From Luteococcus sp048595755 (lineage in GTDB: Bacteria > Actinomycetota > Actinomycetes > Propionibacteriales > Propionibacteriaceae), in contig NZ_CP184360.1 of NCBI RefSeq assembly GCF_048595755.1, forward strand, positions 1,612,001 to 1,676,000: DNA of 64,000 bases, given 5' to 3'. Numbering within the stretch: position 1 is the stretch's first letter; each line of letters starts with the position of its first letter. Positions 59,059 to 64,000 of the stretch are shown piece by piece. A model generated the notes under the pieces. The model saw only the letters and a program-made list of their open reading frames with translations. It did not search any database and was not told the origin of the DNA. The position numbers were made by a program, and so were the translations under genes.

Positions 59059-59997
59059 ATGGCTGAGGTTCTGGTGAGCGCAGGGCTCGACGAGGGACTC
59101 GTCTGGCACCACGGTGACCCGATGCGCGAGCAGCGCACCATGGAGGCCGGCGGCGGCAGTGTGCGGTTGTCCAATCGCCCAGTGCTCACGGTGAGCGGCC
59201 CGGAGCGGTTGAGCTGGCTGCACTCGTTGACCAGCCAACACCTCAGCGAGCTGGAACCCGGACAGGCCACCACGGCCCTGGTGCTCTCGCCCAACGGGCA
59301 CGTGGAGCACGTACTGCACGGCGTCGACGACGGCGACACCTTCTGGGCCTGGACCGAACCGGGCCGCGGCGACGAACTGTTCGCCTGGCTGGAGCGCATG
59401 GTCTTCATGACCCGCGTCGAACTGGCTCAGCGGCTCGACGTGGAGTTGGTCTGGGTGGGGCGCAATGTGCCCCTCGTCGAGGGAGCCCACGTGAGCCGGC
59501 CCAGCGAGATCGCGGATGGACGCGAGGTCTTCGCGCCTCGGGGACTGCCCGTCGACGCCGAGCCGGTGGGCGTGTGGGCACATGAGGCGCTGCGCATCGC
59601 CGCCGGCGTCCCCCGCATCGGGGTGGACACCGACCACCGCACCATCCCCAATGAGCTCGGTCTGCTGGGAACCCACCTCGACAAGGGGTGTTACCGCGGT
59701 CAGGAGACCGTGGCCCGGGTGCACACACTGGGACGACCGCCGCGTCGCCTGGTGCAGCTGCACCTGGACGGTTCCATGGACGCACTGCCAGAGCCCGGCC
59801 AGGCCCTGGTGCACGGGGAACGCGAGGTGGGATTCGTCGGGAGCTCCCAGCGGCACCACGAGCTGGGGCCCATCGCCCTGGGGCTGGTCAAGCGGAATGT
59901 CCCCACCGATGCCGACCTGCGCATTGGTGAGATCAGCGCCGCTCAGGAGCCCCTGGTCGATCCCGAGGTGGGACTCCACGTTCGCCCCAAGCTCTGA
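59059..59997 (+). CDS. ygfZ: Folate-binding YgfZ/GcvT-like iron-sulfur repair protein
   Basis: 312 residues with the diagnostic KGCYRGQETVARVHTLGRPP motif, whose Cys is essential in E. coli YgfZ, and the GcvT-like N-terminus LSWLHSLTSQHLSELEPGQA. YgfZ proteins help mature certain Fe-S enzymes in a tetrahydrofolate-dependent way. GGGGAGGAGAG precedes the ATG. It follows the nitrobindin-like gene by 17 nt. Confidence 0.88.
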   Translation: MAEVLVSAGLDEGLVWHHGDPMREQRTMEAGGGSVRLSNRPVLTVSGPERLSWLHSLTSQHLSELEPGQATTALVLSPNGHVEHVLHGVDDGDTFWAWTEPGRGDELFAWLERMVFMTRVELAQRLDVELVWVGRNVPLVEGAHVSRPSEIADGREVFAPRGLPVDAEPVGVWAHEALRIAAGVPRIGVDTDHRTIPNELGLLGTHLDKGCYRGQETVARVHTLGRPPRRLVQLHLDGSMDALPEPGQALVHGEREVGFVGSSQRHHELGPIALGLVKRNVPTDADLRIGEISAAQEPLVDPEVGLHVRPKL

Positions 59998-60014
59998 GCA
60001 GAGCGGCTGCTGAC

Positions 60015-60020
60015 TAGGAT
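60015..60020 (+). promoter_or_regulatory. -10 box of the asparaginase gene (leaderless)
   Basis: TAGGAT, 7 nt before the GTG at 60028. Confidence 0.5.
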
Positions 60021-60027
60021 CGGCCGC

Positions 60028-60990
60028 GTGAACAAGCAGCCTTCTCCCGTCCTGGTCCAGGTCATCCGCGGCAACTTCCTGGAGTGCGTCCACCGTGGCC
60101 GCGTGGTGCTCACCGCCCCCGACGGCAGCGTCCAGTTCGCCCTGGGGGAGCCCGACGCACTGCTGTACCCGCGCTCTGCCAACAAGCCCATGCAGTTGCT
60201 GGGGATGCTGCGCAGCGGGCTCGACCTGACCGGGGAACTCGCTGCCCTGGCCGGCTCCTCGCACTCGGGCGAAGCCTTCCACCTGGACGGCGCGCGTCGG
60301 ATCCTCGCCGAGGTGGGTTTGGACGAGGCCGACCTCGACTGCACGCCCGACCATCCGCTGGACGAGCAGGCCCGCGCGGAGTGGATCGTCGCCGGCCACG
60401 GCAAGGAGCCGGTGGCGATGAACTGTTCCGGCAAGCACGCGGCCATGCTGCGCACCTGCCTGCGCGCTGGCTGGCCCACCCGCGGCTATCTGTCGGCCGA
60501 CCATCCACTGCAGCAGGCCATCGCCGACTGCGTGACGGAACTGGCCGGTGAGGCCTCGCACGTCAGCACCGATGGGTGCGGGGCACCGCTGTTCGCCATG
60601 CCCTTGCGCGGCCTGGCGCACGCCTTCGGGCAACTGGCCGGCGCCGACGAGGGAGAGTTCAAGACGGTGGCCGACGCCTACCGACAGCACCCCGAATGGG
60701 TCTCGGGCACGCGTCGTCAGGAGCTGACCCTGCACCGTGCCGTTCCGGGCCTGGTCTGCAAGGCCGGTGCCGAGGGTTGCCTTGCCATCGGCCTGGCCGA
60801 CGGCCGCGGCATCGCCATCAAGAGTGACGACGGGAGTCCTCGAGGCCTGTACTCGGTGGCCCATGCGCTGCTCACCCGACTGGGGCTGGGCGGGCCGGAC
60901 CTGGACGCGCTGGCCAGCGAGCCGGTGCTGGGCCACGGCAAGCCGGTGGGTGAGGTGCGGGTCACCCCGGGCCTGTTCGACCAGCTCTGA
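60028..60990 (+). CDS. Asparaginase II-type (thermolabile) L-asparaginase
   Basis: A 320-residue protein of the asparaginase_II family found in actinobacteria and rhizobia, cytoplasmic (no signal). Motifs are LYPRSANKPMQLLGML, AGSSHSGEAFH, MNCSGKHAAMLRTC and STDGCGAPLFAMPL; the Ser-Lys and Cys pairs in these match the rhizobial ReAV catalytic and metal-site pattern. Releases ammonia from asparagine. Leaderless GTG, single gene, closed by the hairpin at 61073-61100. Confidence 0.85.
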   Translation: MNKQPSPVLVQVIRGNFLECVHRGRVVLTAPDGSVQFALGEPDALLYPRSANKPMQLLGMLRSGLDLTGELAALAGSSHSGEAFHLDGARRILAEVGLDEADLDCTPDHPLDEQARAEWIVAGHGKEPVAMNCSGKHAAMLRTCLRAGWPTRGYLSADHPLQQAIADCVTELAGEASHVSTDGCGAPLFAMPLRGLAHAFGQLAGADEGEFKTVADAYRQHPEWVSGTRRQELTLHRAVPGLVCKAGAEGCLAIGLADGRGIAIKSDDGSPRGLYSVAHALLTRLGLGGPDLDALASEPVLGHGKPVGEVRVTPGLFDQL

Positions 60991-61072
60991 GCCACCTTCC
61001 TCCGAGCCACCCGCCTCCGGGACGGGCACATCCCAGCAGGCCACAGGCCAGACAGGCACACCCGAGACATGA

Positions 61073-61100
61073 CAAGGGCCCCGCACCCGCGGGGCCCTTG
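61073..61100. terminator. Bidirectional terminator between asparaginase and L,D-transpeptidase genes
   Basis: Perfect 12-bp stem (61073-61084 with 61089-61100) and a 4-nt loop between convergent genes. Confidence 0.8.
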
Positions 61101-61114
61101 CCGTCACGCACGGA

Positions 61115-62341
61115 TCAGGCGGTGACGATCACCTTGTCACCGACGCGCACCTGGTTGAACAGCCACCTGGCATCCGACATGCTGCGCATGTTCACGCAGC
61201 CGTGGCTGCCGGCACCCGAGTAGCCGATGCGGGCGAATTCGGAGGAGTAGTGGATGGCCTGGCCGCCCGAGAAGAACATGCTGTAGGGCATGTTCACGTG
61301 GTACAGCGTCGAGTACCAATTGGTGTGCTTGCGGTAGACGCTGAACGATCCGGAACGGGTCTCCGCCCCACGACGCCCGGTGCGCACGTCATAGCGGGCC
61401 TGGATCTTGCCGTTGATCACCCAGTACATCTTGCGGTCGCCCTTGTCGATGCACACGGCACGCCCGGTCAGGCACCGGCTGTCCAGCCTGGTGGTCGGCT
61501 TGGGAGTGGTCTTGCGGTTGCGGTAGCGGGTGACGATGAGGTTGTGGGTGGTGGTGTTGACCACGCCGGTGGCGGGGAGTTTGTTGTTGGCCTGGAAGCG
61601 CTTGACTGCGGCTTCGGTGGCGGGGCCGAAGATGCCGATGATCTGGCTGCGGTCGAGGTAGCCGAGTCCGTTGAGGCGGCCTTGGATCTGCTGGACGGTC
61701 TGGTTGCGGTCGCCGCGCTTGGCGACCACGGTGTTCTTCACCGGTGCGGGCTTGGTCACCTTGCGGTTGCGGTAGCGGGTGGCGATGAGGTTGTGGGTGG
61801 TGGTGTTGACCACGCCGGTGGCGGGGAGTTTGTTGTTGGCCTGGAAGCGCTTGACTGCGGCTTCGGTGGCGGGGCCGAAGATGCCGATGATCTGGCTGCG
61901 GTCGAGGTAGCCGAGTCCGTTGAGGCGGCCTTGGATCTGCTGGACGGTCTGGTTGCGGTCGCCGCGCTTGGCGACCACGGTGTTCTTCACCGGTGCGGGC
62001 TTGGTCACCTTGCGGTTGCGGTAGCGGGTGGCGATGAGGTTGTGGGTGGTGGTGTTGACCACGCCGGTGGCGGGGAGTTTGTTGTTGGCCTGGAAGCGCT
62101 TGACTGCGGCTTCGGTGGCGGGGCCGAAGATGCCGATGATCTGGCTGCGGTCGAGGTAGCCGAGTCCGTTGAGGCGGCCTTGGATCTGCTGGACGGTCTG
62201 GTTGCGGTCATTGCGCTTGGCCACCACCTGGTCGGCAGCCGGCATCGGTGCCGCCTGTGACACAGAGGTGAATGACGGGCCGGCCACCAGACTTGCGGCA
62301 GCCGCCGCGACGACGAGTGTGCGCCTGAACTTGATGGTCAT
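61115..62341 (-). CDS. Secreted L,D-transpeptidase with three peptidoglycan-binding repeats
   Basis: Cross-links peptidoglycan (3-3 links) or remodels it outside the cell. 408 residues: signal peptide 1-30 (ending SVSQA), then three nearly identical 83-residue units at 39-121, 122-204 and 205 to about 275, each a PG_binding_1 domain (VQQIQGRLNGLGYLDRSQII, FGPATEAAVKRFQANNKLP) with a linker, and a C-terminal YkuD domain whose catalytic site is HYSSEFARIGYSGAGSHGCV with Cys382. GGAGGG lies 8 nt before the ATG. The DNA of the repeats is nearly identical too, so recent unequal exchange is likely. Confidence 0.93.
   Translation of the reverse strand: MTIKFRRTLVVAAAAASLVAGPSFTSVSQAAPMPAADQVVAKRNDRNQTVQQIQGRLNGLGYLDRSQIIGIFGPATEAAVKRFQANNKLPATGVVNTTTHNLIATRYRNRKVTKPAPVKNTVVAKRGDRNQTVQQIQGRLNGLGYLDRSQIIGIFGPATEAAVKRFQANNKLPATGVVNTTTHNLIATRYRNRKVTKPAPVKNTVVAKRGDRNQTVQQIQGRLNGLGYLDRSQIIGIFGPATEAAVKRFQANNKLPATGVVNTTTHNLIVTRYRNRKTTPKPTTRLDSRCLTGRAVCIDKGDRKMYWVINGKIQARYDVRTGRRGAETRSGSFSVYRKHTNWYSTLYHVNMPYSMFFSGGQAIHYSSEFARIGYSGAGSHGCVNMRSMSDARWLFNQVRVGDKVIVTA
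61515..62227. repeat. Three in-frame 249-bp tandem repeats
   Basis: Units 62227-61979, 61978-61730 and 61729 to about 61515 (minus strand). Differences are few bases, e.g. AAT/GGC in the RND/RGD codon and the ATR/VTR change in the third unit. Confidence 0.93.
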
Positions 62342-62430
62342 GGTTACTGCCCTCCGAGATGAGTTCCTACCCTCAATACGCACCCGAGGTCTTGCGGGTT
62401 GCAGCGGATCCATGAGAGTTGCATGAACCT

Positions 62431-62450
62431 TGCGTGAGAGATTTCACGCA
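62431..62450. promoter_or_regulatory. Palindrome TGCGTGA-N6-TCACGCA, possible operator
   Basis: Perfect 7-bp arms, 90 bp upstream of the transpeptidase ATG. Candidate site for a transcription factor; identity unknown. Confidence 0.4.
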
Positions 62451-62510
62451 TTGAAACACCGTGCTGGGTCAACTGTTCATCTCGGTTTTTCCTTGCCTGT
62501 TGAAAGAAGA

Positions 62511-62542
62511 GCTGGCCGCAACCCCGGGGGGATGCGGCCAGC
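62511..62542 (-). terminator. Terminator of typA
   Basis: A 10-bp stem (GCTGGCCGCA 62511-62520 with 62533-62542), GC-rich inner loop, then TCTTCTTTCA on the minus strand. Confidence 0.75.
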
Positions 62543-62563
62543 GTTCAGCAGGTCTTCAGCAGA

Positions 62564-64000
62564 TCAGCCCTTGGCGGCCAGATTTGCCGCCTTGGTGCGG
62601 TTGCGCTGCTTGGCGCGCTCATTCTGGCTGAGGAAGATCTTGCGGATGCGGACGTCCTTGGGGGTCACCTCGAGGCACTCGTCCTCGGCGCAGTACTCCA
62701 GGGACTGCTCCAGGCTCATCCGGCGCGGCGGGATGAGGCGCTCCAGCTCGTCGCCGGTGGCCGAACGCACATTGGTGAGGTGCTTCTCCTTGGTGGGGTT
62801 GACGTCCATCTCGTCGGGGCGCGAGTTCTCGCCCACCACCATGCCCTCGTAGACCTTCTCACCGGGAGCCACGAACAGGGTGCCGCGCTCCTGCAGGTTG
62901 AACAGGGCATAGGAGGTGACGGTGCCCTGACGGTCTGCCACCAGCGATCCGGTGGGACGGTTGCGCATTTCACCGGCCCACGGGAAGCGCCCCTCGAAGA
63001 CGTGGTTCATGATGCCGGTACCGCGGGTCTCGGTGAGGAATTCCGTGCGGAAGCCGATCAGGCCGCGGGAGGGCAGCACGAACTCCAGGCGCACCCAGCC
63101 GGTGCCGTGGTTGACCATCTGTTCCAGGCGAGCCTTGCGCACACCCATCATCTGGCTGACCGAGCCGACGAACTCCTCGGGGCAGTCGACGGTCAGGCGC
63201 TCGAAGGGCTCGTGCAGCTTGCCGTCGACCATGGTGGTGACCACCTCGGGCTTGCCCACGGTCAGCTCGAAGCCCTCGCGTCGCATCATCTCCACCAGCA
63301 CGGCCAGCTGCAGCTCGCCGCGGCCCTGCACCTCCCAGGTGTCGGGGCGGTCGGTGTCCTTGACGGTGATCGAGACATTGCCGATGAGCTCCTGGTCGAG
63401 GCGCGCCTTCACCACGCGGGCAGTGAGCAACTTGCCCACCTGGCCTGCCAGCGGGGAGGTGTTGATGCCCAGCGTCATCGAGATGCTCGGCTCGTCGACG
63501 TGGATCAGCGGCAGGGGCTGCGGATCGGACGGGTCCGCGATGGTCTCGCCGATGGTGATGTCCGGAATGCCGGCGATGGCGATGATGTCGCCGGGGCCGG
63601 CCTCGTCGACGGGCTTGCGTTCCAGGGCGTCGGTCATCAGCAGCTCGGAGAGCTTGATGTTCTGGACGCTGCCGTCGCGGCGGATCCAGGCCACCTGCTG
63701 GCCACGCTTGATGGTGCCCTCCTTGATGCGGCACAGCGCCAGGCGGCCCAGGTAGGGGGAGGAGTCCAGGTTGGTGACCAGTGCCTGCAGCGGCGCGCCC
63801 TCGGTGTAGGTGGGGGCGGGGATGGTGTTGAAGATGGTCTCGAACAGCGGCTGCAGCGTCTCGGAATCGGGCATCTCGCCGTCCGCCGGCTGGGTCAGCG
63901 AGGCGCGGCCGGCCTTGGCGGAGGCGAAGATGACCGGGAAGTCCAGCTGATCGGCATTCTCGTCGTCGACCAGGTCCATGAACAGCTCGTAGGTCTCGTC
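62564..64000 (-). CDS. typA: Ribosome-associated GTPase TypA/BipA (5' end beyond window)
   Basis: The C-terminal 478 residues of a translational GTPase related to EF-G; the G1-G3 motifs lie outside the right edge. What is visible is the end of the G domain (FPVIFASAKAGRASLTQPA is the G5 region), domain II (LVTNLDSSPYLGRLALCRI), the EF-G-like domain III and V (EVQGRGELQLAVLVEMMRRE) and the BipA-specific C-terminal domain (PSRGLIGFRTEFLTETRGTG, EMDVNPTKEKHLTNVRSATG). The last is diagnostic. It acts in ribosome assembly and stress or cold growth. Confidence 0.95.
   Translation of the reverse strand, partial: DETYELFMDLVDDENADQLDFPVIFASAKAGRASLTQPADGEMPDSETLQPLFETIFNTIPAPTYTEGAPLQALVTNLDSSPYLGRLALCRIKEGTIKRGQQVAWIRRDGSVQNIKLSELLMTDALERKPVDEAGPGDIIAIAGIPDITIGETIADPSDPQPLPLIHVDEPSISMTLGINTSPLAGQVGKLLTARVVKARLDQELIGNVSITVKDTDRPDTWEVQGRGELQLAVLVEMMRREGFELTVGKPEVVTTMVDGKLHEPFERLTVDCPEEFVGSVSQMMGVRKARLEQMVNHGTGWVRLEFVLPSRGLIGFRTEFLTETRGTGIMNHVFEGRFPWAGEMRNRPTGSLVADRQGTVTSYALFNLQERGTLFVAPGEKVYEGMVVGENSRPDEMDVNPTKEKHLTNVRSATGDELERLIPPRRMSLEQSLEYCAEDECLEVTPKDVRIRKIFLSQNERAKQRNRTKAANLAAKG

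Noticed and set aside
61515..62227. CRISPR or satellite DNA
   Set aside because: The 249-bp units keep the reading frame and encode a known domain.
61202..62260. A repetitive open frame on the plus strand opposite the L,D-transpeptidase
   Set aside because: Its repeats are just the antisense reading of the three peptidoglycan-binding units.

Overview
The window is GC-rich, densely packed bacterial chromosome, almost certainly from an actinomycete and most likely from the Propionibacteriaceae or a close relative. The evidence is mycothiol metabolism (mshD, mycothione reductase), the 33-residue ribosomal protein bS22, a rex-hemACD operon as in Streptomyces, GlnR and MshD as neighbours as in mycobacteria, a PHO box of GTTCACC direct repeats, and many start codons sitting 6-7 nt after a TANNNT -10 box (leaderless mRNAs). 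The genus is inference. No tRNA, rRNA, CRISPR, prophage or complete insertion sequence was seen.

Layout. 0-2.6 kb: a GntP permease (cut by the left edge) and a 3-hydroxyisobutyrate-type dehydrogenase, divergent from a LysR regulator. 2.6-8.1 kb: disA and radA, with an hcp-hcr nitrosative-stress pair between them. 8.2-14.4 kb: glyoxalase-like protein, Cys-rich unknown protein, sugar isomerase, proline dehydrogenase, CPBP protease, asd and proC. 14.5-15.6 kb: a 44-codon small gene, bS22 and a glutaredoxin-like protein. 15.6-21.4 kb: rex-hemA-hemC-hemD and hemB, with a Rex operator over the promoter. 21.4-27.5 kb: a complete ribose operon (lacI-type regulator, rbsA, rbsC, rbsB, rbsK, rbsD) behind a perfect LacI-type operator; it separates hemB from hemL. 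27.6-33.1 kb: hemL followed by cytochrome c maturation genes (resA/tlpA-like, ccdA, resB, ccsB and a small membrane protein). 33.2-37.0 kb: SDR, ychJ and modABC. 37.3-43.7 kb: mycothione reductase, GH3 lipoprotein, P-loop kinase and leuS.

43.7-45.0 kb is the most unusual stretch. A gene for an AbiEi-like N-terminal region plus a PD-(D/E)XK-like nuclease region lies between two composite arrays of 19-bp-period GGGTTC/GAACCC repeats. The arrays are the same element in opposite orientation, so the 1.27 kb unit looks like a repeat-bounded mobile or selfish module.

45.0-51.3 kb: luxS-mtnN (AI-2 and methyl-cycle recycling), a sucrase/ferredoxin-like protein and the pstSCAB phosphate transporter with a PHO box. 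51.4-60 kb: mutT1-like, ppk1, mshD, membrane proteins, glnR, dtd, a nitrobindin-like protein lacking the expected heme histidine, and ygfZ. 60-64 kb: an asparaginase-II-type protein, an L,D-transpeptidase with three nearly identical 83-residue peptidoglycan-binding repeats, and the C-terminal part of typA/bipA (cut by the right edge).

Themes that tie the genes together are heme and cytochrome supply under NADH/NAD+ control (Rex), nitric-oxide defence (Hcp/Hcr, nitrobindin-like), thiol redox (mycothiol, glutaredoxin) and phosphate storage and uptake (Pst, Ppk). All functions come from reading motifs and translated sequences by eye; no database search was run.
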